The notes: generated by a model from the sequence alone, not told the origin. Counted from the first letter of the stretch, positions 9,721 to 18,962 are shown. The stretch: 64,000 bases of DNA from Bin34 sp963422415 (GCA_963422415.1 OY729430.1:2666001-2730000), one strand, 5' to 3'. Translations and numbers: made by a program.

Positions 9721-9894
9721 ATGTCCCACCTCAGATCCCGTCGTCAAACCCAGAGCTTTCTGGAGTTCATGCTGATCATCATCCTGATCACGATCGTGAC
9801 CCTTTCCATTCTGCTCATCATGGGAGCGGACCTTCGGATCTTCGTCAACGATTTGCTGTCCGGCTGGTTTCCGCAGAATCCGGAAGGCGGCTAG
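9721..9894 (+). CDS. Small Flp-type (type IVb) pilin-like protein
   Basis: 57 residues from the ATG at 9721. It has a short basic head (RSRRQTQ), then FLEFMLIIILITIVTLSILL with the conserved Glu at the fifth position of the hydrophobic helix. A short tail IMGADLRIFVNDLLSG matches the Flp pattern of G...F.N....G. The usual Gly before the prepilin cleavage site is absent. No Shine-Dalgarno is visible and no tad/cpa assembly genes are nearby. The open frame extends upstream to 9490, but that part looks non-coding. It may be a stand-alone pilin or pseudopilin. Confidence 0.55.
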   Translation: MSHLRSRRQTQSFLEFMLIIILITIVTLSILLIMGADLRIFVNDLLSGWFPQNPEGG

Positions 9895-9933
9895 ACCTTG
9901 TTGTGCCGCGCGGGACCTACGTTGCATTTGGAT

Positions 9934-11049
9934 TTAGCCACAGACATCCTTGATCAGTTCCCGATAGAGCCGTTGTCCCTGTTCCAGCTGGGCCAAGGCA
10001 ATGTGTTCGCCCACGGTGTGGGCGTGGGCGATATCGCCCGGTCCCCACACTGCGGTTTCCATCAGGGGGCCATAGACGGACGCTTCCGTGCCATAGGGTA
10101 CGGACACGGCTTGTGCGGCGCCGGAGATCCGGCACAACCGTTGCATGAGAACACCTTTCTTGGAGCCATAGAAATAGCCGATATCCGATCTCGCAACCTG
10201 CAGTCCCTGCGCGGCGGCCCTGCACTCAATGTATGCCACGGCCTCGTCAAATCCGGATTCCGGCATATTGCGAACGGAAACGACACAGCGCGCCTTTTCC
10301 GCAGTGACGTTGGACGCCGTGTCGAAATCGGTGACCGTCATGTTGAAACCGTTGGTGGGCGGATCAAACTCCTCGTTCCGAAAGCGGGTGTCCTGGAGAA
10401 AGATCCGCTTCAGCTCCGCCATCTCCGCCATGAAGGGCGCGATCCGAAATGTGGCCGAGTCTCCTCTCTCCGTACTGGAGTGCGCCGCCGTGCCGTACGC
10501 GGTGACTGCCAGGAACGCCCCGCCCTTGTGCGCATACACCGGCTGCATCAGGGTGGGTTCGGTCACGATGCCAAATTCTGGTTTGCCCTCTTGAAGCAAG
10601 ACGGATCGGTCCGCGATCTGCTCCGCCCCCTTGTGACCTACTTCTTCGTCGGCGGAGAAGACGAAGTACAGAGGCTTGCGCAGATTGACCGATTCAAGAT
10701 CTTCCGCAGCGGCCAGAGCGGCGGCGATGGGACCCTTCATGTCACAACTGCCCCGACCCACGATCCGATCCGACTGCACCTCTGCCTCGAAGGCCTTCCA
10801 GCCCGGTAGGCCCGGCACGGTGTCGGTGTGCATCAGGAAGGCCAACCCTCCCGCGCCCTGTCCCACGCGGACCACTAGATTATGTTTGACAACACCGCGC
10901 GCATCGGTGTAGGTCAGCTCTTCCATTGCCATGCCCGGGCGGTTCTCGGCCCACTGACGGCAATAGGCAATGACCTCTGCATTGCTGTCCCGGGATACAG
11001 AGGCAATGTTGATGAGATCGCAGGTGAGTTGGACCGCTGAGGAAGGCAC
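9934..11049 (-). CDS. M20-family metallopeptidase (ArgE/DapE-like)
   Basis: About 371 residues. Zinc-site motifs of M20 deacetylases are present: LMHTDTVPG, GRGSCDMKG, the catalytic FSADEEVGHKGA, and IVTEPT; a His near AHAHTVGEHI completes the set. The GTG at 11047-11049 is chosen because GGAG lies 8 bases upstream and the protein then begins at the domain (PSSAVQL). The frame stays open further upstream without homology. The same GGAGACTGTC-(C/T)T-GTG start context occurs at tyrA in this operon. The gene lies 131 bases after trpA in the same direction and could be the last cistron. The substrate (acetylornithine, succinyl-diaminopimelate or another N-acyl amino acid) cannot be fixed. Confidence 0.87.
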   Translation of the reverse strand: MPSSAVQLTCDLINIASVSRDSNAEVIAYCRQWAENRPGMAMEELTYTDARGVVKHNLVVRVGQGAGGLAFLMHTDTVPGLPGWKAFEAEVQSDRIVGRGSCDMKGPIAAALAAAEDLESVNLRKPLYFVFSADEEVGHKGAEQIADRSVLLQEGKPEFGIVTEPTLMQPVYAHKGGAFLAVTAYGTAAHSSTERGDSATFRIAPFMAEMAELKRIFLQDTRFRNEEFDPPTNGFNMTVTDFDTASNVTAEKARCVVSVRNMPESGFDEAVAYIECRAAAQGLQVARSDIGYFYGSKKGVLMQRLCRISGAAQAVSVPYGTEASVYGPLMETAVWGPGDIAHAHTVGEHIALAQLEQGQRLYRELIKDVCG

Positions 11050-11180
11050 AGGACAGTCTCCGTTGATGGAACAATAGCAGTGTGACGGAAGCGTAAAACA
11101 GACCCGGTTCCAAAGGGCGGGAATCGCCATGCAGGCAAGACGGCGTCGGACCCGGGATGGCGACCTGTGCACGGGCAGGA

Positions 11181-12023
11181 TTACCCGCCATGTGCCCCCG
11201 CGGCCAATTCGTGCGCCAATGTGGATACCGCAGTCAGACAATCGGGCTGTCTCGCCGCATTGACCAACGCGGAACCCACAATCACTCCCTCGGCAATCTG
11301 GGCTATTGCAGAGGCCTGCGGGCCTGTGCTGATCCCAAACCCAATGCAGATCGGGATCAGGGTATCGGCGTAGACACGGAATTGCGTAACCAGGTCATGG
11401 AGGTAGGCCGGCACCGAGGCCCGGGCGCCGGTTGTGCCCGACACGCTGACCAAATAGACAAAACCGGTGCTGTGCCGTGCTGCCAATTGCATTCGTTCCG
11501 GCGAACTGGTGGGAGTAAAGAAGCAAGGCAGAGCCAGCTGGGCCTCTTGGCACCATCCGGCCAAGTCCCGCGCCTCCTCCGGCGGCAGGTCTGGCACCAG
11601 CAGGCCATCAAATCCACTCTGCGCGGCATCGTGCACAAAGGCTTCCACCCCATAGTTGTAAATGGGATTGAAGTAGGCCATGGCACATAATGGCTGCGTC
11701 ACGCCGGCAGAGCGCAGCTCCGCTCCCATCCGCAGGCAGTCCCGGGTCGTGACGCCTCCTTCCAAGGCCTGCTGCGTGGCGGCTTGAATGGTGGGGCCAT
11801 CCGCCAAGGGATCGCTGAAGGGGAAGCCGATTTCAAAGATGTCGGCCCCCGCCCGCGCCATCGCCTGCACCAGCTGCAAGGATTTCGCGCGCGTGGGAAA
11901 TCCCATGGGATGATAAGGCATGAAAGCCGCCTTGCCCTTGCCCCCTCTGTGCTGCAGGGCCTCTTGGATGCGCCCCAGTCCGGTTTGCGCCTTCAAGACG
12001 GGAAACTCCTGGTATAGGGTCAT
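11181..12023 (-). CDS. trpA: Tryptophan synthase alpha chain
   Basis: 280 residues. It cleaves indole-3-glycerol phosphate to indole for TrpB. The catalytic Glu is in FEIGFPFSDPLADGP and the Asp is in the same loop. LLVPDLPPEEA, YLVSVSGTTGAR and the phosphate-binding IGFGIS/GVIVGSALV are all in order. Its ATG is 1 base after the trpB stop, so the pair is co-translated. The N-terminal MPYHPMGFPT replaces the more usual VTAGDP-like strand, a pattern seen in some deep-branching TrpA proteins. Confidence 0.97.
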   Translation of the reverse strand: MTLYQEFPVLKAQTGLGRIQEALQHRGGKGKAAFMPYHPMGFPTRAKSLQLVQAMARAGADIFEIGFPFSDPLADGPTIQAATQQALEGGVTTRDCLRMGAELRSAGVTQPLCAMAYFNPIYNYGVEAFVHDAAQSGFDGLLVPDLPPEEARDLAGWCQEAQLALPCFFTPTSSPERMQLAARHSTGFVYLVSVSGTTGARASVPAYLHDLVTQFRVYADTLIPICIGFGISTGPQASAIAQIAEGVIVGSALVNAARQPDCLTAVSTLAHELAAGAHGG

Positions 12024-12024
12024 G

Positions 12025-13272
12025 TTACGCCAGCTCCTGCATCGCTACATCTAGGTCCTTGTCGCCACGTCCGCTCAGATTCAGCAGGACCACTTCGTCT
12101 TGGCTCAGGGAAGGCACAAACTGCAGGGCATAACCCACGGCATGGGCGCTTTCCAGCGCGGGTACAATGCCTTCCCATTCGCACAGGGCCTTGAAACCCG
12201 CCAGCGCCGCATCGTCGGTGCAATATTGATATTCCACCCGTTTGCGATCTCGCAGCAGGGAATGCTCCGGCCCAACGCTGGCATAGTCCAGCCCTGCCGA
12301 GATGCTGTGGGTCAAGGCGATTTGTCCGTCGTCATCCTGCAACACGTAGCTCTTGGTGCCATGTAGGATGCCGATGCGGCCTTTTTCCAGGTCGGCGAAG
12401 CGGGCCGCATGTGCCCCGCTGGAGATCCCTCGGCCCCCGGCCTCCACGCCTATCATGCGGACGCCTGCATCCATGAGGAAGGGATGGAAAAGACCAATGG
12501 CATTGCTGCCGCCGCCTACACACGCAATCAGCACATCGGGCAGGCGTCCGGGACCCACCTCGGGATCCAGCATTTGCGCACGCGCCTCCTTGCCAATGAC
12601 CGCCTGCAAATCGCGCACCATCACGGGATAGGGGTGGGGACCCAAGGCGCTGCCGAGCAGGTAGTGGGTTGTACGGACATTCGTGACCCAGTCTCGAATG
12701 GCCTCGTTGATGGCATCCTTGAGGGTCTGGCTGCCGCTGGACACCTCCCTGACCTCGGCTCCCATCAGACGCATGCGGAACACGTTCGGGGCTTGGCGGG
12801 CCATATCCACCGATCCCATGTACACGATGCACTCCATATCCAGCAAGGCACAGGCCGTGGCCGTAGCCACGCCATGTTGTCCGGCGCCAGTTTCGGCCAC
12901 GATTCGCTGCTTGCCCAGCATTTCCTTGGCCATCAGCGCCTGACCCAGCGCGTTGTTGATTTTGTGCGCGCCGGTGTGCGCCAAGTCTTCGCGCTTGAGA
13001 TAGATCTGCGCTCCTCCCAGCCGTTCACTTAACCGTTGGGCGTGGGAAACGGGCGTCGGACGTCCTACGTAGGTATGCAACAGCCGTTGAAATCGGGCCT
13101 GGAACGCTTCGTGCTGGGATGAGACCCGATGCAACTCCTCCAACTCCTTGAGGGCTGGCATCAGCGCCTCCGGCACGAATTGCCCTCCATAGGGTCCGAA
13201 ACGGCCTCGGTCATCTGGATAAATGGCGCTGTACTGGTTCACGCTGAAGGCTGTGGGTGCGGCTGTGGCCAT
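12025..13272 (-). CDS. trpB: Tryptophan synthase beta chain
   Basis: 415 residues, the PLP enzyme joining indole and serine. The PLP lysine is in HTGAHKINNAL, AETGAGQHGVATA follows, GGGSNAIG binds the phosphate and SAGLDYASVGPEH is conserved. The N-terminus FGPYGGQFVPEALMPAL is typical of TrpB1. It follows aroE by 9 bases and precedes trpA by 1. No other trp genes (trpE, D, C, F) are in the window, so only the last reaction of the pathway is tied to this aromatic operon. Confidence 0.97.
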   Translation of the reverse strand: MATAAPTAFSVNQYSAIYPDDRGRFGPYGGQFVPEALMPALKELEELHRVSSQHEAFQARFQRLLHTYVGRPTPVSHAQRLSERLGGAQIYLKREDLAHTGAHKINNALGQALMAKEMLGKQRIVAETGAGQHGVATATACALLDMECIVYMGSVDMARQAPNVFRMRLMGAEVREVSSGSQTLKDAINEAIRDWVTNVRTTHYLLGSALGPHPYPVMVRDLQAVIGKEARAQMLDPEVGPGRLPDVLIACVGGGSNAIGLFHPFLMDAGVRMIGVEAGGRGISSGAHAARFADLEKGRIGILHGTKSYVLQDDDGQIALTHSISAGLDYASVGPEHSLLRDRKRVEYQYCTDDAALAGFKALCEWEGIVPALESAHAVGYALQFVPSLSQDEVVLLNLSGRGDKDLDVAMQELA

Positions 13273-13281
13273 GGGATGGTA

Positions 13282-14157
13282 CTACTCCACAAAGTGTTGG
13301 TGCAACTGGCTGCGCATGGTGATCAGGGGAGGGACCTGGCCAGTCCAGATTTCAAACGATTTGGCCCCTTGGAAGAGCAACATTTCCAAGCCATCTATGC
13401 AAGTGGCTCCCTGAGCTCGGGCCTGCGCCAGAAACCGGGTCTCGCGCGGGTTGTACACCAGATCGTAGGCAATCAGAGAGGAATGCCAAGGAAAATTCTC
13501 CGGCAGGGGGGAGGATGCTACATGCGGAAACATGCCGATCGAAGTCGCGTTCACCACCAGCGAGACCTCGGCGGCCATGCCCAATACCTGTTCGGACCGG
13601 GCCAGAATATGCCCTTCCATTTGGGACATGAAGGGGGCAAGACGGGTCAGCAGCCGCTGCGCCTTGGACACGGTCCGGTTGTACACCGTCAGATGGGCGC
13701 ATCCGGCCTGCGCCAATCCATACACTACAGACCGGGCGGCGCCGCCAGCGCCCAACAGCAGAGCTTTGTGGCCCTGCAGACTCCCAACCCATTGTTGCAA
13801 AGGGGCCAGAAACCCGTATACGTCCGTGTTGTCTCCGATTATGGATGCGTCGTCGCCCACCGTCAGCGTGTTGACGGCGCCCACTGATTGGACTGTGCAC
13901 GACATGGCAGACAGCCAAGGCAGTACGCCTTGCTTGTGCGGAATGGTGACATTCGCTCCCCTGAAACCCAGCGCCGACAACCCGTGCAGGGCCTTCTCGA
14001 CATTGCCTGCCACGGGATCCACCGGCAAGGGCAAGTACACCCAGTCCAGATTCGCTTCCCGAAAGGCCGCATTGTGCATGCGGGGGGAAAAGCTGTGCTC
14101 CACCGGCCAGCCTATCAGCCCCACCTTTTGGGTGGAGGCCGCAATGCGATCAGTCAA
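13282..14157 (-). CDS. aroE: Shikimate dehydrogenase
   Basis: About 291 residues. It reduces 3-dehydroshikimate with NADPH. Seen: GWPVEHSFSPRMHNAAF (shikimate-binding Ser pair), GANVTIPHKQG with the catalytic Lys, GDNTDVYGF, and the nucleotide-binding LLGAGGAARSVVYGL followed by YNRT. A TTG at 14155-14157 is taken as the start, overlapping the aroA stop by 8 bases; the frame runs open upstream inside aroA, but those residues do not belong to the family. The gene sits between aroA and trpB in one transcription unit. Confidence 0.95.
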   Translation of the reverse strand: MTDRIAASTQKVGLIGWPVEHSFSPRMHNAAFREANLDWVYLPLPVDPVAGNVEKALHGLSALGFRGANVTIPHKQGVLPWLSAMSCTVQSVGAVNTLTVGDDASIIGDNTDVYGFLAPLQQWVGSLQGHKALLLGAGGAARSVVYGLAQAGCAHLTVYNRTVSKAQRLLTRLAPFMSQMEGHILARSEQVLGMAAEVSLVVNATSIGMFPHVASSPLPENFPWHSSLIAYDLVYNPRETRFLAQARAQGATCIDGLEMLLFQGAKSFEIWTGQVPPLITMRSQLHQHFVE

Positions 14158-15499
14158 GATCGTCCACTTCCTGAATGCTGGCTCCCAGTTCCCGCAGTGC
14201 ATCCACAAAACCGGGAAAACTGTCAGCCGTAACCTGACTTTCGTGGACAATGGTGTCTTCGGCCGTCAACAAGCCGGCGACCGCCAGCATCATGGCTAGG
14301 CGATGATCCCCTTGGCTGTGCACGGAGGAGGCCTGGAGAGGCGTCGGACCCTGAATTCGGAAGCCATCGGGGCAGCCTTCAATGTTGGCTCCCAGCCGAC
14401 GCAACTGACATACCGTGTCCTCGATGCGGTCCGACTCCTTGTAGCGCAATTCCTGGGCGTCCCGAATGGTGGAAGTGCCTTCGGCTTGCGTGCAGGCCAA
14501 GGCCAGCAGGGGCAATTCGTCAATCATGCGCACAATGTCAACGCCTCCGAAGTCGGCGGCCTTGAGCGGAACGTACTCCACGGCCAACTCCGCCACGCGC
14601 TCCCCCGCCTCCCAGCGCGGATTCCGTTGCGTGATGGAGGCCCCCATGGCCATCAACGCCTCCATCAGTCCAGTGCGGGTCTCATTGCACCCCACGTTCG
14701 TCAGCAGCAGCCGACTGTCGGGCACCACGGAACCCGCCACCAGCAGAAAGGCCGCGGAGGAGGGGTCTCCGGGCACTTGCAGGTCCACGGGCTCCAAGTG
14801 ATCGGGAGCCTGCAGACAAATGCGGGTATATCCATCTTGTCGCTTCCGTGTCATTCTTTCCTGTTGCACTTCCAACCCCATGGCCTGCAGCATTCTCTCC
14901 GTGTGGTCCCGGGTCGGGCCTGGTTCCGTGACTGCGGTTTCTCCTTGGGCGAAAAGCCCCGCCAACAAGAGGCAGCTCTTGACTTGGGCGCTGGCTATGG
15001 GCAGGGCATAGGGCATGCCGCGCAGGCTCCCGGCAGCCGGGACAAGAGTCAGCGGCGCATATCGATCTTGGCTCCGTCCATGAATGTGGGCTCCCATGGC
15101 CTGCAAGGGGACGAGCACACGGTCCATGGGACGACTGCACAACTGGCGGGTGCCCGTGAGAACACTGAGAAACGTCTGACCCGCCAGGATACCCGCCAAG
15201 AGACGCATGGTGGTGCCGGAATTCTGGCAGTCCAACGTCTGCCTCGGCTCTTGTAGGCCTTGGAGACCGACGCCGTGCACCCGGATTTGCTGCAGACTCT
15301 CGCGTTCGATGCGAACCCCCAGCTCGGTCATGACCTGGATTGTGGCCTGACAATCCTTGCCTTCCAGGAACCCGCGAACATGTGAAGTTCCCGCGGCCAA
15401 GGATCCCAGCAGTACGCTCCGATGACTAATGGATTTGTCTCCCGGCACCTGAACCGTGCCGCGCAGGAAAGGGGCAGTCCCCACCTTCAATTGCTTCAT
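14150..15499 (-). CDS. aroA: 3-phosphoshikimate 1-carboxyvinyltransferase (EPSP synthase)
   Basis: 449 residues, of usual length. It transfers enolpyruvate from PEP to shikimate-3-phosphate. Motifs: VPGDKSISHRSVLLGSLA at the N-terminus, QNSGTTMRLLAG in the PEP loop, DPSSAAFLLVAG, and the C-terminal KESDRIEDT with GDHRLAMMLAVAGL. The start ATG overlaps the tyrA stop as ATGA and the end overlaps aroE. No shikimate kinase gene is present in this cluster. Confidence 0.97.
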   Translation of the reverse strand: MKQLKVGTAPFLRGTVQVPGDKSISHRSVLLGSLAAGTSHVRGFLEGKDCQATIQVMTELGVRIERESLQQIRVHGVGLQGLQEPRQTLDCQNSGTTMRLLAGILAGQTFLSVLTGTRQLCSRPMDRVLVPLQAMGAHIHGRSQDRYAPLTLVPAAGSLRGMPYALPIASAQVKSCLLLAGLFAQGETAVTEPGPTRDHTERMLQAMGLEVQQERMTRKRQDGYTRICLQAPDHLEPVDLQVPGDPSSAAFLLVAGSVVPDSRLLLTNVGCNETRTGLMEALMAMGASITQRNPRWEAGERVAELAVEYVPLKAADFGGVDIVRMIDELPLLALACTQAEGTSTIRDAQELRYKESDRIEDTVCQLRRLGANIEGCPDGFRIQGPTPLQASSVHSQGDHRLAMMLAVAGLLTAEDTIVHESQVTADSFPGFVDALRELGASIQEVDDLD

Positions 15500-16431
15500 A
15501 GGGAGGATCGGGGCCTCGCTTCATAGGCCGCATACCAGTTCATGCGGGTTTGCCGATTGGCCGTCAACCGCTTTTTCAACTCCTCTTCATTGACCTCATC
15601 CAGCAGCTGCCGCAAGTGCACAATCTCCTGCATGAACAAATCCAAGTGCTGGCCAATGTTGCGCCGGTTGGTCATCAGAATGTCCAGGAACATGCTGACT
15701 TCGCTCGCGGCGACCCGGGACATGTCTCGAAAACCTCCGGCTGCCAACTCCCAGACTTCCGGCTCCCGCTTGCTCACCTGGGCGACGGTATGCACCAAGG
15801 CGCTGGAGACCAGGAAGGGCAAATGGCTGATGGCCGACACCATCCGGTCATGTTTGGCAGCCTCCAGTGTCAGGGGATGAGCACCCACCGCGCCCACCAG
15901 CTGGGAAAAAAGAACCACCGCCTTGGGACAGGTCTGAGGCAAGGGTGTAAGAACCCAGAGGGCGTTGGCAAAAAGGCCCGCCTCTGCCGAATCGAAGCCG
16001 CTCGTTTCCTTTCCGGTCATGGGATGAGTGGAAATGGGATGCACATGCGCCGGCAGGGTGGCCAAGGCCTCCGTGATCATGCTGCTGGTACTGCCCACAT
16101 CCACCACAATGGCTCCGTCCTTGAGGCCGTCTCGGATCTGACGGATCTGACGAATCGCCGCGCGAACGGGCGTCGCCAGCACCACGATGTCGGCTCCGAC
16201 AATGCCGGACAGAAGGCGCGTTGTCCCTTGATGGATGACCCCGTTCCGTATGCCCATAGCCACGGTTTGCGCAGACCGGCTAATCCCGCGCACTTCACGA
16301 CATATGCCCAGTTGAGTCAGATCAAGGCAGAGACTGGCCCCGATCAGGCCAAGGCCGACCACGGCCACGCGGCAGTCGGCCAGAGACAAATCCGAACTTG
16401 CCTGTCTTGCCATGGAGCTTATTTCATTCAC
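15496..16431 (-). CDS. tyrA: Prephenate dehydrogenase
   Basis: About 311 residues, giving 4-hydroxyphenylpyruvate for tyrosine. The Rossmann motif VAVVGLGLIGASLCLDL, the VVLATPV strand, VDVGSTSSMI, and the HPISTHPMTGKETSGF segment with catalytic His are all present. HDRMVSAISHLPFLVSSAL and a helical C-terminal domain follow. The GTG at 16429-16431 is preferred because GGAG lies 8 bases upstream; ATG at 16411-16413 is an alternative. No ACT domain is fused. It overlaps aroA by four bases. Confidence 0.94.
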   Translation of the reverse strand: MNEISSMARQASSDLSLADCRVAVVGLGLIGASLCLDLTQLGICREVRGISRSAQTVAMGIRNGVIHQGTTRLLSGIVGADIVVLATPVRAAIRQIRQIRDGLKDGAIVVDVGSTSSMITEALATLPAHVHPISTHPMTGKETSGFDSAEAGLFANALWVLTPLPQTCPKAVVLFSQLVGAVGAHPLTLEAAKHDRMVSAISHLPFLVSSALVHTVAQVSKREPEVWELAAGGFRDMSRVAASEVSMFLDILMTNRRNIGQHLDLFMQEIVHLRQLLDEVNEEELKKRLTANRQTRMNWYAAYEARPRSSL

Positions 16432-16564
16432 AAGACAGTCTCCGCTTCCAGGGGGGCCCACAACCCCCAAGCACGCCGATAAAGAGGCTGTGCAAGCTGC
16501 CGATTATACACAGTGCGGACAAACCTGCCGCTTGCCTGTTCTGGTTGGAGAGACCTTGGGCCAA

Positions 16565-17581
16565 TTACAGTTTCCTGCCTACGGCCTGCGCCACGGTCCG
16601 CATATCGATCATCAGCTTCTTGAACCTCTTGAAGGTAAGGCTCTGGGCGCCGTCACTCATGGCAGTGGCCGGATCGGGATGAATCTCGATCATGATGCCA
16701 TCCGCGCCCGCCGCCACGGCGGACTTGGCGACAGGAGCCACCAAATCCCACTTGCCCGTGCCATGTGACGGATCGGCAATGACCGGCAGATGAGTCAGTT
16801 GCTGCAACGCCGGAATGGCGTTGACATCGAAGGTGTTGCGCGTATAGGTCTCGAAGGTGCGAATGCCGCGTTCACACAACATCACGTTCATGTTGCCGGC
16901 GCTGAGAATGTATTCGGCGCTCATCAGCAGCTCTTCCAGAGTGCCACTCAGGCCACGTTTGAGGAAGACCGGCTTGCTCGCCTTGCCTAAGGCCTTGAGC
17001 AGTGCATAGTTCTGGGTATTGCGCGCTCCGACCTGGAAAATGTCCGTGTACTCCTCCACCAAGGGGATGTCTTCACTGTCCATGACCTCGGTGATGATGG
17101 CCAAGCCGGTCTCTTCTCGGGCCGCGGCCAAACACTTGAGGCCCTCTTCTCCCATGCCTTGAAAGCTGTACGGGGAAGAACGTGGCTTGTAGGCTCCGCC
17201 TCGCAAAAACTGGGCGCCCGCTTTCTGGGCGACTCGAGCGCACTGCAGGATCTGGTCAAGGCTTTCCACGCTACAGGGACCGGCAAAGACCGCGATGCGA
17301 TTCCCCCCGATCTCATAGCCATTGACCGAGATCACGCTGTCAGTTTCGGTGAAGTCCCGGCTGGCTGCCTTGAAAGGTTTCATAATCCGCACCGTTCGCT
17401 CCACGCCTTCCAGCACTTCAAAGGAATCACTGTTCAACTTGTGTTCATCGGCACCGATGATGCCAATGATCGTGCGGGCTTCGCCGGTGCTGATATGCAC
17501 ATTGAAACCCTGATTCTCTATCTGTTGGGCAACCCGTGTCGTTTCTTCCGCACTGGCTCCCTGCTTCATCACAACGATCAT
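16565..17581 (-). CDS. aroF: 3-deoxy-7-phosphoheptulonate synthase (type I-beta, with N-terminal regulatory domain)
   Basis: 338 residues. It makes DAHP from PEP and erythrose-4-phosphate, the first step of aromatic synthesis. The first 70 or so residues (MIVVMKQGASAEETTRV, IIGIIGADEHK) are the ferredoxin-like domain of the Thermotoga-type enzyme, which binds Phe/Tyr for feedback control. The barrel shows FAGPCSVES, FLRGGAYKPRSSPYSFQG, QVGARNTQNY, FLKRGLSGT and ADPSHGTGKWDLV. It lies 63 bases after pheA and 133 before tyrA. Predicted feedback inhibition would add to the transcriptional attenuation. Confidence 0.95.
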   Translation of the reverse strand: MIVVMKQGASAEETTRVAQQIENQGFNVHISTGEARTIIGIIGADEHKLNSDSFEVLEGVERTVRIMKPFKAASRDFTETDSVISVNGYEIGGNRIAVFAGPCSVESLDQILQCARVAQKAGAQFLRGGAYKPRSSPYSFQGMGEEGLKCLAAAREETGLAIITEVMDSEDIPLVEEYTDIFQVGARNTQNYALLKALGKASKPVFLKRGLSGTLEELLMSAEYILSAGNMNVMLCERGIRTFETYTRNTFDVNAIPALQQLTHLPVIADPSHGTGKWDLVAPVAKSAVAAGADGIMIEIHPDPATAMSDGAQSLTFKRFKKLMIDMRTVAQAVGRKL

Positions 17582-17644
17582 CTGACGGCAACTCCTTGAC
17601 TTGCTTGAATGGGTTCCACGACAACGAAGACGAACAAGAGAAGA

Positions 17645-18487
17645 TCATTTCCCGGATGTATCGGTAGCCGGTCCTGCGGCAACGGGATAACTGCCTAGGA
17701 CCTTCACGTAGGTAGTGCAGGCCGCCAGTCGAGAGAGGCAGTCGTGTGCAGTGACCTCTCGCCGGTGGCCCTGAAAATCCATGTAGAAGCTATAGATCCA
17801 GCGTTGGGTCCGACTGGGAAAACTGCTGATGCAGCTCAAGTTCAGGTTTCGGTCCGAGAAGACCTGCAATGCCTTCATGAGCGCGCCGGGTGCATCTGCA
17901 ACGGAAAACAGCAACGAGGTTTTGCTGTTGGGCGTGGGGTCGGCCTCTTCTCCTCCCACGACCAGAAACCGGGTCTGATTGCTTTGGTGGTCTTCGATGC
18001 CGCGCTCGGCAATCTCAAGACCGTAGCACTCGGCCGCGTGGACACTGGCGATGGCCCCGTATTGGGGATCTGGTTTCTCGGCCAAGGCCTTGGCGGCCCC
18101 TGCCGTGTCATACCAGTCTTCCGGCTCGTAGTGGTGGTGCGCGAGATAGACCCGGCATTGCTCCAAGGCTTGGGGATGACTCCGCACGACTCGCACGCGC
18201 TCCTTGCAACCGGGCACCACCAGCAAATTGTGGCGCACCGCATACAGCGTCTCACCGGTGGTCTGGAGATCATGATCCAGGAGCAGCGAAGGCACCCCGG
18301 TGACGAAGCCGCCCAGAGAATTCTCCAATGGCACCATGCCGCAGTCGGCGGCGCCTTCCTCTACCTGTTGGAACAGCTCCGCTAGACTGCGACAGGGCAA
18401 TGTCACCAAATCCTCCCTGTGAGTGAAATGTTGGCGCAAGGCCTCTTCCGAATAGGCACCCGGCGCGCCTTGAAAGGCTACAATCAT
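17645..18487 (-). CDS. pheA: Prephenate dehydratase with ACT domain
   Basis: About 280 residues, converting prephenate to phenylpyruvate. FQGAPGAYSEEAL opens the catalytic domain; GMVPLENSLGG and QTRFLVVG (the conserved TRF segment) are seen. The C-terminal ACT domain (SVADAPGALMKALQVF, NLSCISSFPSR) should bind Phe. GGGGG before the two close ATGs suits the ATG at 18485-18487 better than the one at 18491-18493, which would overlap the aroH stop as ATGA. It is not fused to chorismate mutase, which is supplied by the upstream aroH. Confidence 0.95.
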   Translation of the reverse strand: MIVAFQGAPGAYSEEALRQHFTHREDLVTLPCRSLAELFQQVEEGAADCGMVPLENSLGGFVTGVPSLLLDHDLQTTGETLYAVRHNLLVVPGCKERVRVVRSHPQALEQCRVYLAHHHYEPEDWYDTAGAAKALAEKPDPQYGAIASVHAAECYGLEIAERGIEDHQSNQTRFLVVGGEEADPTPNSKTSLLFSVADAPGALMKALQVFSDRNLNLSCISSFPSRTQRWIYSFYMDFQGHRREVTAHDCLSRLAACTTYVKVLGSYPVAAGPATDTSGK

Positions 18488-18489
18488 GG

Positions 18490-18927
18490 TCATTCCCCCT
18501 GCTGTTCCATCTGCGCTTCCACCCACTTGTCCAGTTGATCAAGATCCACATGGGGCAATTCGGACTGGTCAGGACGCAGGCTCACGGCCGCGCCCAAGTA
18601 GACATGATGGATTTCGTCTTGGGCTTTCATGGTGTTCCAGTGCAACAGGACACGGACACAGAGAGGCAACGCACCGGGGACCGGGATTTCATGTCCGCAC
18701 AGGAGCGGCACTTTCATCCACCCTAGTTGACGAGCTGCCGTAGCGGGAAAAACGGCCGTAAGATCCGGGGTGGTGGTGAAGATGGCCGAGGCCACGTCTT
18801 GCGCCGCTATGCCATTCAGGCGAATCAGGAAAGCTAGCAGCTGTCGCGTCACGGCCAGTATTTCCTGACTGTCATCGCGGCCCACAGTAGTGGCTCCCCG
18901 CACTCCGCGACACACAATGGCCCCCAT
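18490..18927 (-). CDS. aroH: Chorismate mutase, AroH class
   Basis: 145 residues, slightly longer than Bacillus AroH. It converts chorismate to prephenate as a trimeric barrel enzyme. RGVRGATTVGRD, FTTTPDLTAVFPATAAR, VPGALPLCVRVLLHWNT and HHVYLGAAVSLRPD are the family hallmarks and include the active-site Arg and Cys positions. It is the first enzyme gene of the aromatic operon, 35 bases after the predicted attenuator. The C-terminal tail (DQLDKWVEAQMEQ) is extra and helical. Confidence 0.95.
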   Translation of the reverse strand: MGAIVCRGVRGATTVGRDDSQEILAVTRQLLAFLIRLNGIAAQDVASAIFTTTPDLTAVFPATAARQLGWMKVPLLCGHEIPVPGALPLCVRVLLHWNTMKAQDEIHHVYLGAAVSLRPDQSELPHVDLDQLDKWVEAQMEQQGE

Positions 18928-18962
18928 AGCTTCCCAACTCTCCTGGCTCTACTTTTCAGATA

